A DNA stretch of 64,000 nucleotides from UMGS1696 sp045643285 (GTDB lineage: Bacteria > Bacillota > Clostridia > Oscillospirales > CAG-272). Where the stretch lies: NCBI GenBank assembly GCA_045643285.1, contig JAZUKN010000002.1, positions 41,324 to 105,323 on the forward strand, given 5' to 3'. This document shows positions 14,996 through 23,233 of this stretch, in pieces. Under the pieces are notes generated by a model, which saw nothing but the letters and a program-made list of their open reading frames with translations, did not search any database and was not told the DNA's origin. A program made the translations under genes and the position numbers. How positions within the stretch are numbered: position 1 is the first letter of the stretch; each line of letters opens with the position of its first letter.

Positions 14996-17404
14996 ATGGC
15001 TTTGAACAGACTTTGTGAAGAATATCTCAGCGCAAAACGTGCGCTTTTCGATAAGTACTACGAAAATCTCAACGATAAACAGCGTGAAGCCGTCTATACG
15101 GTGAACGGACCGCTCCTCATTCTCGCAGGTGCGGGAAGCGGAAAGACTACTGTGCTTGTAAACCGCCTTGCGTTCATCATACGTTACGGCAACGCATACA
15201 AGAGCGAGCTTGTGCCTACCGACGTGACGGACGACGACATCGCGGAGATGAAAAACGCGCTCGGACTTGAGCACGACGCACTCGGCGAATATCTCACACG
15301 CTTTGCCGTCGCCGCTCCTCGACCTTGGGAAGTTATGGCGATAACGTTCACGAACAAGGCGGCACGGGAGATAAAGAGCCGTATCGCCGGCATCTTCGGC
15401 GAGGACAGCGAAGAAGTCGACGAGATCAAGAGCGGCACGTTCCACTCGATCTGCGTTCAGATACTCCGTCGTTACGGAGATCACATCGGGTACGACCGCA
15501 GTTTCACGATCTGCGATTCCGACGACTCGAAAAAACAGCTCAATCTCTGCATGAAACAGCTCAATATCGACGATAAGATCCTTTCCGTCAAGACCGTGCA
15601 GAACGCGATCAGCCACGCAAAGGACAAGCTCATGGGACCGGCGGAATACAGAGCAAAAGCAGGCGCGGACGTAAAGTACAGACAGATCGCCGATATTTAC
15701 GATCTCTACGCCGAAAAGCTGAAAGCGCAGAACCTGCTCGACTTCGACGATATAATTATGCAGACTGTGCGTTTACTCACCGAATGTGAGGACGTGCGCC
15801 TCGCACTTCAGAATAAGTACAGATATATCTCCGTCGACGAGTACCAGGATACGAATTTTGCCCAGCTTGAACTGACACTGCTTCTCTCCGGTAAACATAA
15901 AAACATCATGGTTGTTGGCGACGACGACCAGTCGATCTACAAATTCCGCGGTGCAGTCATCGAAAATATCCTGTCGTTTGATAAGAACTACGACAATACA
16001 GCCGTAATAAAGCTCGAAGAGAACTATCGCTCGACTAAAACGATCCTCGACGCGGCAAACGGCATCATCTCGAATAACGAGGGCAGAAAAGGCAAGACGC
16101 TCTGGACAAGCGGAGCGAAAGGCGAGCCGATCGTCGTAAAAAAACTCGGCAATCAGAACGACGAGGCAAGATACATAGCCGACGTAGTCGCAAACGGACT
16201 GAAGGACGGCTTGCATTTCCGCGACTTTGCCGTTCTTTACAGAATGAACTCGCAGTCGCGTTCTATCGAGCAGGTGTTTGCAAAAAGCGGAATCCCGTAC
16301 CGTCTCCTCGGCGGTATGCGCTTCTTCGAGAGAGCGGAGATAAAGGATATAATCGCATATCTCGCACTTGTCAACAACCCGAATGACGACCTCAGACTCC
16401 GCAGAATAATCAATACCCCACGCCGCGGCATCGGTGAAAAGTCTTTGCAGATAGCAGAAGCGCTCGCTTATGAAGAGGGATGCCCGCTTCTCGAATTTCT
16501 CCGCCGCGCAAAGCGTTATCCGGCACTTTCACCGGCTACCGCAAATCAAATGGTGGCGTTCGTGTATATGATCGACTCGTTCAGAGAAGCCGCACAGACC
16601 ATGGGAGTCGGAAACCTCATTGAAATGATAGTCGAGCAGTCGGGATACGGCAAAATGCTCGCGGAAATGACGGATCTTTCCGAGAGAGACGATAAGCTCA
16701 ACAATATCGGCGAGCTTGTCTCGACCGCGCGGCAGTACGAAGAGGGAACGGATGAGCCGTCGCTCAGCGAATTTCTCGAAGACGTCGCGCTCGTCTCGGA
16801 CGTCGATAAATACGACGAAACGGCGGACGCAGTCGTCTTAATGACTATCCACTCGGCAAAGGGACTCGAATTCCCGACAGTCTTCCTGCCCGGAATGGAA
16901 GAGAATATCTTCCCGTCGTTCCAGACGATAATGGAGCCGTCCGAGCTGGAAGAGGAACGCCGTCTCGCATACGTCGCAGTCACAAGAGCGAAGAGAAGAC
17001 TCTATATCACCCACGTCAGAGAGCGTATGCTCAACGGAAAGACGAACTCGAACCAGCTCTCACGTTTTGCGGAAGAGATACCTCCGGAGCTTTGCGACAG
17101 AGACGACGACATTTCGGGAGAGAGCGAATTCAGAGCGATGCGGCAGAGAATGGCAAAACAAAAGCCCGTCAACAACTTCGTGAACGAAATGGCACGCCCG
17201 TCTTCACTGTCTGCGGCACGACCTCAGCCGACGGCAAAACCGGCTCAGTTTGAAGTCGGCGATACAGTCCGCCACCTCACATTCGGAAACGGTATCGTGA
17301 TGTCCGCGCGTCCCATGGGCGGCGACGTAATGTATGAGATCGCTTTCGATAAGGTCGGCACGAAAAAACTCATGGCGACTTACGCAAAGCTGACTAAAAT
17401 TTAA
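14996..17404 (+). CDS. pcrA: ATP-dependent 3'-5' DNA helicase PcrA/UvrD
   Basis: Superfamily 1A helicase used in nucleotide excision repair, removal of RecA filaments and plasmid replication. Motifs in order: Q motif NLNDKQREAV, Walker A GAGSGKTT (45-52), Ia ITFTNKAAREI, II VDEYQDTN, III GDDDQSIYKFRGA, IV LEENYRST, V TIHSAKGLEFPTVFLPG and VI YVAVTRAKRRLYITH. The C-terminal tail ends in a Tudor-like RNA-polymerase-binding segment (DTVRHLTFGNGIVMS). 802 aa, normal for Gram-positive PcrA. Monocistronic: it has its own promoter and a terminator follows. Confidence 0.97.
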   Translation: MALNRLCEEYLSAKRALFDKYYENLNDKQREAVYTVNGPLLILAGAGSGKTTVLVNRLAFIIRYGNAYKSELVPTDVTDDDIAEMKNALGLEHDALGEYLTRFAVAAPRPWEVMAITFTNKAAREIKSRIAGIFGEDSEEVDEIKSGTFHSICVQILRRYGDHIGYDRSFTICDSDDSKKQLNLCMKQLNIDDKILSVKTVQNAISHAKDKLMGPAEYRAKAGADVKYRQIADIYDLYAEKLKAQNLLDFDDIIMQTVRLLTECEDVRLALQNKYRYISVDEYQDTNFAQLELTLLLSGKHKNIMVVGDDDQSIYKFRGAVIENILSFDKNYDNTAVIKLEENYRSTKTILDAANGIISNNEGRKGKTLWTSGAKGEPIVVKKLGNQNDEARYIADVVANGLKDGLHFRDFAVLYRMNSQSRSIEQVFAKSGIPYRLLGGMRFFERAEIKDIIAYLALVNNPNDDLRLRRIINTPRRGIGEKSLQIAEALAYEEGCPLLEFLRRAKRYPALSPATANQMVAFVYMIDSFREAAQTMGVGNLIEMIVEQSGYGKMLAEMTDLSERDDKLNNIGELVSTARQYEEGTDEPSLSEFLEDVALVSDVDKYDETADAVVLMTIHSAKGLEFPTVFLPGMEENIFPSFQTIMEPSELEEERRLAYVAVTRAKRRLYITHVRERMLNGKTNSNQLSRFAEEIPPELCDRDDDISGESEFRAMRQRMAKQKPVNNFVNEMARPSSLSAARPQPTAKPAQFEVGDTVRHLTFGNGIVMSARPMGGDVMYEIAFDKVGTKKLMATYAKLTKI

Positions 17405-17442
17405 GATAATCTTTGTCAATAGAGCTTTTTGAAGAGTCAAGA

Positions 17443-17494
17443 GAAACTTTTTCCCGAAAAAGTTTCTTTTGCAGAGTTTGAGACGGAGTCTCAA
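17443..17494 (+). terminator. pcrA terminator plus a second small hairpin
   Basis: GAAACTTTTTC-CC-GAAAAAGTTTC (17443-17466) followed by TTTT. Just after it lies TTGAGAC-GGA-GTCTCAA (17478-17494). The same pair of hairpins, with changed but compensated stem bases, recurs at about 59090-59140. Confidence 0.8.
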
Positions 17495-17530
17495 CAGAAT
17501 AGAATCTAAAACCCCGAAAGGAAAAAATAT

Positions 17531-18967
17531 ATGAAAAACGATAAACTTGTCAAAGACATCACATCAATGGATGTGGATTTTGCAAAATGGTATACCGACA
17601 TTTGCAAAAAAGCTGACCTCATCGACTATTCGAGCGTAAAGGGCTGTATGATAATCCGCCCGTACGGCTACGCTATCTGGGAAAATATCCAGAAAAACCT
17701 CGACGCACGCTTCAAGGCACTCGGTCACGAGAACGTCTATATGCCGATGTTCATTCCGGAATCTCTTCTCCAGAAAGAGAAGGACCACGTTGAGGGATTC
17801 GCTCCCGAAGTCGCATGGGTAACACACGGCGGACTTGAACCGCTCACCGAACGCCTCTGCGTCAGACCGACATCCGAAACACTTTTCTGCGAGCATTACG
17901 CAAATATAATCCGCTCGTACAGAGACCTGCCGAAGCTCTATAACCAGTGGTGCTCCGTCGTTCGTTGGGAAAAGACAACACGCCCGTTCCTCCGCAGCCG
18001 CGAATTCTTGTGGCAGGAAGGTCACACGATGCACGCAACCGCTGAAGAAGCAAGAGCAGAGACCGTGCAGATGCTCAATGTTTACGCCGATTTCCACGAA
18101 AACGACCTTGCAATTCCCGTGATCAAGGGCGCAAAAACACCGTCAGATAAGTTCGCGGGAGCGGAAGACACATACTGCATCGAAGCAATGATGCACGACG
18201 GTAAGGCACTCCAGGCAGGTACTTCCCACTATTTCGGCGACGGCTTCGCAAGAGCGTTCGATATCCAGTACACCGATAAAGATAACACACTCAAATACCC
18301 CTTCCAGACCTCGTGGGGCGTAACGACTCGTATGATCGGCGGTATCATTATGACGCATGGCGACGATAACGGACTTGTTCTTCCGCCGGCTGTAGCCCCG
18401 ATCCAGATCGTAGTCGTTCCCGTCGCAATGCACAAAGAAGGCGTAATCGAGGCAAATAAAGCGCTCTACGACAGACTTAAAGATAAGTACAGAGTCAAGC
18501 TCGACGACTCCGATAACAGCCCCGGATGGAAGTTTGCCGAATACGAGATGAAGGGCGTTCCGATGAGAATCGAAATGGGGCCGCGCGATATCGAAGAGGG
18601 CAACTGCGTCATCGTCACAAGATATAATATGGAAAAGACCGTTGTTCCGGTAGCAAATATCGAAGAAGCAGTCGCAGAAAAGATGAAAGAGATCCGCGAC
18701 GGTATGTACGCAAAGGCTCTTGAGAACCGCGAAAGACGCACGTACTCCTGCACGACGCTCGATGAGATCAAAGCGGCACTTGCCGAGCACGGCGACGGGC
18801 TTGTCAAGGCTATGTGGTGCGGAGACGAGGAATGCGAAGATAAAGTCAAGGAAGTCACCGGCGTCGGCTCGAGATGTATCCCGTTCGAGCAGGAAAACCT
18901 GTCCGATAAATGCGTCTGCTGCGGCAAACCGGCAAAGCACATGGTATATTGGGGAATCGCATACTAA
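17531..18967 (+). CDS. proS: Prolyl-tRNA synthetase, eukaryote/archaeal type
   Basis: Charges tRNA-Pro with proline. This is the short form (478 aa) without the bacterial INS editing domain, common in Clostridia. Class II motif 2 is RWEKTTRPFLRSREFLWQEG, preceded by RPTSE (motif 1 region), and motif 3 lies near SWGVTTRMIGGIIMTHGDD. The anticodon-binding domain follows from about residue 290 (APIQIVVVPV). The C-terminal zinc-binding-like region has paired cysteines (CGDEECE and CVCCGKPAKH) and ends WGIAY, as in this class. GAAAGGA precedes the ATG. The leader is too short for a T-box. Confidence 0.97.
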   Translation: MKNDKLVKDITSMDVDFAKWYTDICKKADLIDYSSVKGCMIIRPYGYAIWENIQKNLDARFKALGHENVYMPMFIPESLLQKEKDHVEGFAPEVAWVTHGGLEPLTERLCVRPTSETLFCEHYANIIRSYRDLPKLYNQWCSVVRWEKTTRPFLRSREFLWQEGHTMHATAEEARAETVQMLNVYADFHENDLAIPVIKGAKTPSDKFAGAEDTYCIEAMMHDGKALQAGTSHYFGDGFARAFDIQYTDKDNTLKYPFQTSWGVTTRMIGGIIMTHGDDNGLVLPPAVAPIQIVVVPVAMHKEGVIEANKALYDRLKDKYRVKLDDSDNSPGWKFAEYEMKGVPMRIEMGPRDIEEGNCVIVTRYNMEKTVVPVANIEEAVAEKMKEIRDGMYAKALENRERRTYSCTTLDEIKAALAEHGDGLVKAMWCGDEECEDKVKEVTGVGSRCIPFEQENLSDKCVCCGKPAKHMVYWGIAY

Positions 18968-19470
18968 AATAAGTAATATGTAATAGTGAATAGGGAAGAA
19001 GTAGAAAACGATGATTGCCTGCGGCAAGTGATGATGCTGTCGCAACGATGATACGCTTCGCGTAGATATGATTGCTTACGCAAGTTGAAAAAGAGTTTTT
19101 CCTTAACCTTGTATTTACTAACGTATGAGCGGAAGCGCGCAGTGGCTTCACGGGTTCGCGTACTTCACCTGCTAAACTGATGAACGATTTGCATTTACGA
19201 ACGATAAAACAAAGGGGATTCCAAAGGGGAAATAGAGCGTAGCGACCTTTCCCCTTTGGTCGTGTAGATTCATAAGGAGTCCGCGAAAGTGACTCGACGA
19301 GATGCGGAGCATCTCGTCGAGTTCACGGAGTGAACTCGGCTTATGCGACCGTCCGTCAGGACAAAAAGATAATTTGAAAACGTCCTCGACGTTTTCTACC
19401 TTTTTTACTTTATAGAAAAGTGAAAAGTTAATAGTGAATAGTGAATAGTGAATAGTTTGAGACGAAAGGA
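18968..19470 (+). repeat. Modular hairpin repeat, copy C, with mini-hairpin array
   Basis: A 524-base gene-free space. 18969-19000 is AT-rich with GTGAATAG-type units. 19010-19085 is a string of tiny hairpins separated by GATGAT: TTGCC-TGC-GGCAA (19015-19027), TACGC-TTC-GCGTA (19052-19064) and TTGC-TTAC-GCAA. Then a 12-bp stem CCAAAGGGGAAA/TTTCCCCTTTGG (about 19216-19254), CGACGAGATGC-GGA-GCATCTCGTCG (19295-19319), CGAGTTCAC-GGA-GTGAACTCG (19318-19338), the closing hairpin GAAAACGTC-CTC-GACGTTTTC (19376-19396), and a run of TAGTGAA heptamers (19430-19458). No gene is supported here. Confidence 0.85.
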
Positions 19471-19491
19471 GACAGGAGAGAAAAGATTGCT

Positions 19492-20610
19492 ATGAAAGAA
19501 TACTCCATGACAAACCGCGAAAAACTTCGCCGTATCGACCCTGTCATCCTTGTCTGCGTTCTCGGTATGACAATGATGAGCCTCATCACGCTCGCATCCA
19601 TCGCCGATTATAAAGGTACATGGTACCTCAAAATGCAAACGATAGTATCACTGTTCAGTATCGGCGTAATGGTCGGAATAACGTTCATCGACTACGACGC
19701 ACTCATTTCAAAAATGAAGTACGTCTTCTTCGCGCTGTCCGTCGGAATGATCCTTCTCGTAAAGATTTTCGGAAGCGGAAGCCTCGGAAACGAAAACTGG
19801 ATCTCGATAGGTCCCGTCTCCGTTCAGCCGACGGAATTTGTCAAGATAACGTATATGATAACGTTCTCGCTCCACCTTGCCGCCGTAAAGGATAAGATAA
19901 ATAAACCGCTTTCCGTCCTCGGTCTTGCCGCTCACGCCGGAATAATAATCCTGCTTCTTCTGTGGCAGGGCGACCTCGGTATGACACTCGTTTATATCGC
20001 AATAACCGCGATAATGCTTTTCGGCGCTGGACTTTCGCTGTGGTATTTCGCCGGAGTCATCGGAGTCGGACTGATAGCATCTCCTTTTATTTGGTCGTTC
20101 CTCTCCGAAAACCAGCAGAACAGGATACTGTTCGGCTTCAATCCCGACCTCGACCCGCTCGACAAAGGCTGGGACGCGATTTGCAGCCGTAACTGTATCA
20201 TCTCGGGCGGATTCCGCGGCGCAGGCTTCTCCGGCGGCTCAAAATTCAAGCAGATCTACGCCATTCAGTCGGACTTCTGCTTCTCCGCTCTCGCCGAAAA
20301 GTTCGGCTTCCTCGGTACGATGCTCTTTCTCGTGCTGATGACCGTGCTGATTATCCGTATTCTTTGGATCGCACGGAATACACGGAAAAAGTACGCATCT
20401 TTCCTCTGCGTCGGGATCGCGGCTATGCTTATTGCTCAGACTATCGAGAACATCGGAATGTGCCTCGCGCTTCTTCCCGTCGTCGGAATCACTCTGCCGT
20501 TTTTGTCCTACGGATCGTCGTCGCTTTTGTCGGTGTATATCTGTATCGGCATCGTACAGTCGATTTGCGCGCATAACGGTAAGTATTATTTCGACAGGGA
20601 AAAGGAATAA
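19492..20610 (+). CDS. FtsW/RodA/SpoVE family (SEDS) protein
   Basis: Polytopic SEDS glycosyltransferase that polymerises lipid II with a partner class B PBP; 372 aa with about ten membrane segments. Signatures: GNENWISIGPVSVQPTEFVK (about residues 99-118), GDLGMTLVYIAITA, LDKGWDAICS and the C-terminal TLPFLSYGSSSLLSVYICIG. The replacement of the usual RW by NW in the first motif is mild. I lean to a RodA-type elongation protein, but RodA, FtsW and SpoVE cannot be separated confidently and no PBP gene is adjacent. The gene is isolated between repeat copies C and D. AGGAGAG lies 11 bases upstream of the ATG. Confidence 0.9.
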   Translation: MKEYSMTNREKLRRIDPVILVCVLGMTMMSLITLASIADYKGTWYLKMQTIVSLFSIGVMVGITFIDYDALISKMKYVFFALSVGMILLVKIFGSGSLGNENWISIGPVSVQPTEFVKITYMITFSLHLAAVKDKINKPLSVLGLAAHAGIIILLLLWQGDLGMTLVYIAITAIMLFGAGLSLWYFAGVIGVGLIASPFIWSFLSENQQNRILFGFNPDLDPLDKGWDAICSRNCIISGGFRGAGFSGGSKFKQIYAIQSDFCFSALAEKFGFLGTMLFLVLMTVLIIRILWIARNTRKKYASFLCVGIAAMLIAQTIENIGMCLALLPVVGITLPFLSYGSSSLLSVYICIGIVQSICAHNGKYYFDREKE

Positions 20611-20621
20611 AAAAGATAAGT

Positions 20622-20995
20622 GAATAATGAATGATGAATAATGAATGATGAATAATTAGCCAGAGTAAACGAAAGATTTGCAGTTACTTTGTAACAAAGG
20701 GGATTCCAACCGAGATGCGAAGCATCTCGACGACTTCGTTCACGAAGTCGGGAGGCGTGAATAGAGCGCAGCGACCTTTCCCCTTCGGCGCGGTGATTCA
20801 CAAGAGCGTTGCGTCGGTTTCGACGAAGTCGAATACCGGCTTGTCCGCCTGTCCGCCCGTTCGTAAACGAACCGCTTGTAAACAAGCAGGACAGAAAAAA
20901 GAAATCGAAAACACGAAGTGTTTTCTTCCTCTTTTTTGCCAACAAAAGAAATATTTTTTGAATCCCGAAAACGTCGAAAGACGTTTTCTTCCTTT
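20622..20995 (+). repeat. Modular hairpin repeat, copy D
   Basis: Fills the 464-base space after the SEDS gene. Heptamer array at 20622-20658; CGAGATGC-GAA-GCATCTCG (20711-20729); CGACTTCG-TTCA-CGAAGTCG; TTCGAC-GAA-GTCGAA (20819-20833); two AA-loop hairpins in tandem, GTTCGT-AA-ACGAAC (20859-20872) and GCTTGT-AA-ACAAGC (20874-20887); and two closing hairpins, GAAAACAC-GAA-GTGTTTTC (20907-20925) and GAAAACGTC-GAAA-GACGTTTTC (20967-20988). An open frame through it is a by-product of the repeat. Confidence 0.9.
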
Positions 20996-21013
20996 TCCCC
21001 CAAACATTTTGTC

Positions 21014-21043
21014 TTGATTTGATAGTTCTCCTCATATTATAAT
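21014..21043 (+). promoter_or_regulatory. Promoter of mecA-like gene
   Basis: TTGATT (21014-21019), 18-base spacer, TATAAT (21038-21043), 31 bases upstream of the ATG. Confidence 0.7.
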
Positions 21044-21074
21044 AGCACCAGATAAAAAACATCGGAGAACGACT

Positions 21075-21644
21075 ATGGAAATATTGCAGATCGACGGGGA
21101 CCGATTTATTCTGTCGCTGTCCGCCGTCGATGTTGAAAAGTACCGCTTCGCTGTACGCCGAAAAGAATCGCTCGCGCTAATAATGAGCGACCTCCGCGAT
21201 AAGTACGGCTTCGACGGAACGTGCGGACGTGTCAGAGTGGAAATGTATGAATCGAAAAAAGGCGGCTGCGAGCTGTTTCTGACACGGCTCGGCGACAGAC
21301 GGACGAAAGGGGAGAGTACGTTGACATACAGAACAAACGAAAACAATTTATGTGAATACAGAAAATACATAAACCGCGAGGAGAGGGAGATCTATGTCTT
21401 CCCGTCGGTGAATGACCTCTTGTTCGCGTGCAGCCTGCTCGAAAAAAGCGGATACACAGGCAGAAGCGAGGTCTACGCCGATGAGGATTCGCATAAAACT
21501 TATCTCATTCTTGATATGCAGTCCGCGTATCCGTCGGAGGCACTCGGCTCGCTCTGCCCGTCTTCGATAGAATGCTTCGTCCGCGAGCACTGCAAAAAGC
21601 TCTACGGTGACCACGTCGTAAAAATTCTCAGCGAACTGGCGTGA
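21075..21644 (+). CDS. MecA-like adaptor protein
   Basis: 189 aa. The N-terminus (MEILQIDGDRFILSLSAVDV) and the C-terminal domain (VFPSVNDLLFACSLLEKSGY, then SEVYADEDSHKTYLILD) match the two-domain plan of MecA, which delivers substrates to the ClpC unfoldase. The linker (about 85-105) is polar and probably flexible. Identification rests on the pattern of both ends, not on an alignment. The length is slightly below Bacillus MecA. GGAG is placed 7 bases before the ATG. No clp gene is near. Confidence 0.7.
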   Translation: MEILQIDGDRFILSLSAVDVEKYRFAVRRKESLALIMSDLRDKYGFDGTCGRVRVEMYESKKGGCELFLTRLGDRRTKGESTLTYRTNENNLCEYRKYINREEREIYVFPSVNDLLFACSLLEKSGYTGRSEVYADEDSHKTYLILDMQSAYPSEALGSLCPSSIECFVREHCKKLYGDHVVKILSELA

Positions 21645-21709
21645 CAGCACTTGCATTACAGCCTAAACCGTGATATAATTCCGTTATAAAACCAATCGGA
21701 GGAAATATC

Positions 21710-22744
21710 ATGGTATCATTTGAAAACGATTATAATAAAGGCGCACATCCTGCCGTCATCGATGCGCTTGTGAAAACGAATCTCGATGCCTGCACGGGCT
21801 ACGGCGAGGACGAATACTGCGCTCGCGCAAAAGAAAAGATCAAAGCCGCACTTGATTGTCCAGATGCGGAGATATTTTTCCTAACCGGCGGCACACAGAC
21901 GAACGCCGTAGTCATCAGCTCGCTCACACGCGAATACGAGGGCGTTGTCGCGGCTACGACTGGACACGTCAGCGTACACGAGGCAGGTGCGATCGAGGGA
22001 ACGGGACACAAAGTCCTTGAGATACCTGCTGTCGACGGCAAGATCACGCCGGACGCACTCAGAAAGTACCTCGAAACGTTCTACGCCGACGGAAACTATA
22101 CACACATGGTTTTCCCGGGGATAGTGTATATCTCGTGCCCGACGGAAACAGGCTCGCTTTACTCAAAGAAAGAGCTTGCCGCACTCCACGAGATCTGCGG
22201 CGAGTATAAAATACCGCTGTATCTCGACGGCGCACGGCTCGGCTACGGACTCGCAAGCCCCGAATGCGACCTTACACTTCCCGAGATCGCAAAGCTGACC
22301 GACGTATTCTATATCGGCGGTACAAAGGTCGGAACGCTTGTCGGTGAGGCGGTAGTGTTCACAAAAAAGAATATGCCCGAACATTTTCTCACACACGTCA
22401 AGCACCACGGCGCACTGCTTGCAAAGGGCAGAGTTCTCGGCGTGCAGTTTGACGCTCTCTTCACGGACGGACTGTACTTTGAGATCGGAAAGCACGCTAT
22501 GAAAATGGCGGCGATGCTCGAAAAGATACTCTCAGACGCAGGGCTTGAGACATATATCAAATCCCCGACGAATCAGAAGTACGTCGTTATCGAAAACGAC
22601 AGAATGAAAAGGCTCGGCGAAAAGGTCGCGTTCAGCTTCTGGGAGAATATCGACGCGGAGCATACGGCAATCAGATTCGTCACAAGCTGGGGAACAACCG
22701 ACGAGGAACTCGAGTACCTCAGAGAAGTCCTCAGAACGGTGTAA
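21710..22744 (+). CDS. Low-specificity L-threonine aldolase family protein
   Basis: PLP enzyme of fold type I (beta-eliminating lyase family) expected to split threonine or allo-threonine into glycine and acetaldehyde. 344 aa. The Schiff-base lysine is Lys206 in YIGGTKVGTL. Asp173 in LYLDGARLGYG should contact the pyridine nitrogen, and GGTQTNAVVIS (about 60-70) forms the phosphate-side loop. AATTGHVSVHEAGAIEGTGH is a further family signature. CGGAGG lies upstream of the ATG. It is a single gene, followed by the tRNA-Arg promoter. Confidence 0.92.
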   Translation: MVSFENDYNKGAHPAVIDALVKTNLDACTGYGEDEYCARAKEKIKAALDCPDAEIFFLTGGTQTNAVVISSLTREYEGVVAATTGHVSVHEAGAIEGTGHKVLEIPAVDGKITPDALRKYLETFYADGNYTHMVFPGIVYISCPTETGSLYSKKELAALHEICGEYKIPLYLDGARLGYGLASPECDLTLPEIAKLTDVFYIGGTKVGTLVGEAVVFTKKNMPEHFLTHVKHHGALLAKGRVLGVQFDALFTDGLYFEIGKHAMKMAAMLEKILSDAGLETYIKSPTNQKYVVIENDRMKRLGEKVAFSFWENIDAEHTAIRFVTSWGTTDEELEYLREVLRTV

Positions 22745-22784
22745 AAATAAAATAGGAAAAAACGGGATTTTTTCGCTTAAACTA

Positions 22785-22813
22785 TTGACAAACGGGCGCG
22801 GAAGTGTTATTAT
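22785..22813 (+). promoter_or_regulatory. tRNA-Arg promoter
   Basis: Consensus TTGACA (22785-22790), 17-base spacer, TATTAT (22808-22813), 17 bases upstream of the tRNA 5' end. Confidence 0.85.
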
Positions 22814-22830
22814 AAATGAGCGTTAAGCAC

Positions 22831-22903
22831 GCGCCCTTAGCTCAGCGGATAGAGTGTCCGGCTACGAACCGGCAGGTCGAAGGTTCGAATCCTTTAGGGC
22901 GCG
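22831..22903 (+). tRNA. tRNA-Arg (ACG)
   Basis: Cloverleaf with 7-bp acceptor GCGCCCT/AGGGCGC, D stem GCTC/GAGT, anticodon loop CTACGAA (anticodon ACG, reading CGN after A-to-I editing) and T loop TTCGAAT. The outermost anticodon-stem pair (T/C) is mismatched. The discriminator base is G. CCA is not encoded, so it must be added by nucleotidyltransferase. Confidence 0.95.
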
Positions 22904-22904
22904 G

Positions 22905-22941
22905 AAAAATAAAGGATACCATACGGTATCCTTTATTTTTT
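22905..22941 (+). terminator. tRNA terminator
   Basis: Perfect stem AAAAATAAAGGATACC/GGTATCCTTTATTTTT with a 4-base loop, starting one base after the tRNA discriminator region. Confidence 0.92.
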
Positions 22942-22949
22942 CGCATTCT

Positions 22950-23160
22950 TATAGTACGAGAACCTTCATCGAGTTTCTCACTGAACTGACGATTTGCAGA
23001 GACGAACGAGGAACTCGTCGGTTTTTGCGCGAAGCGCAATAACCGGAGGTTCGAATCCGATAATTTTTGCCATAGATACCGAAAGGTATCTGTTTTTGTT
23101 TTCCGCAACTTATCGTACGAGAAACTCGTTGGTTTTGCGAACCGAGGATTCAGAATCCTT
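22950..23160 (+). other. Degenerate tRNA-tail-like block with its own hairpin terminator
   Basis: No gene. GGTTCGAATCC (23048-23058) repeats the T-arm core of the tRNA upstream and is followed by TTTTTGCCA (23064-23072), which looks like an acceptor end with encoded CCA, then by the stem AGATACC-GAAA-GGTATCT (23074-23091) and T-rich sequence. Two phrases are repeated around it: GTACGAGAA (22958 and 23113) and GAACTCGTCGGTTTTTGCG versus AAACTCGTTGGTTTTGCGA (about 23011 and 23123). It cannot fold as a complete tRNA. Confidence 0.5.
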
Positions 23161-23171
23161 TTTCACCGTGT

Positions 23172-23200
23172 TTGCATTTTTTTCAATAGTGTGGTATAAT
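23172..23200 (+). promoter_or_regulatory. Promoter of the VanY-like gene
   Basis: TTGCAT (23172-23177), 17-base spacer, TATAAT (23195-23200), with GTGTGG just before the -10. Confidence 0.85.
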
Positions 23201-23233
23201 AATATTGTAAACCAAAAAACGGAAGCTGAACTT

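Noticed and set aside
17405..17530. Possible T-box riboswitch before proS
   Set aside because: The leader is about 126 bases, contains the pcrA terminator, and has no T-box core or specifier loop.
18968..19491. CRISPR array
   Set aside because: Repeats are palindromic modules of differing sequence without equal-length spacers, and no cas genes are in the window.
20715..21017. Open frames inside the repeats (also 2-280, 3915-4109, 24435-24617, 54580-54774) that give similar peptides beginning MRSISTTSFTKS
   Set aside because: They are translations of the hairpin modules. Frames break or shift between copies, there is no consistent ribosome binding site, and the peptides are low-complexity products of the DNA palindromes.
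22950..23072. Second complete tRNA gene after tRNA-Arg
   Set aside because: Only a T-arm and 3'-end-like fragment can be seen; acceptor, D and anticodon arms cannot be paired.
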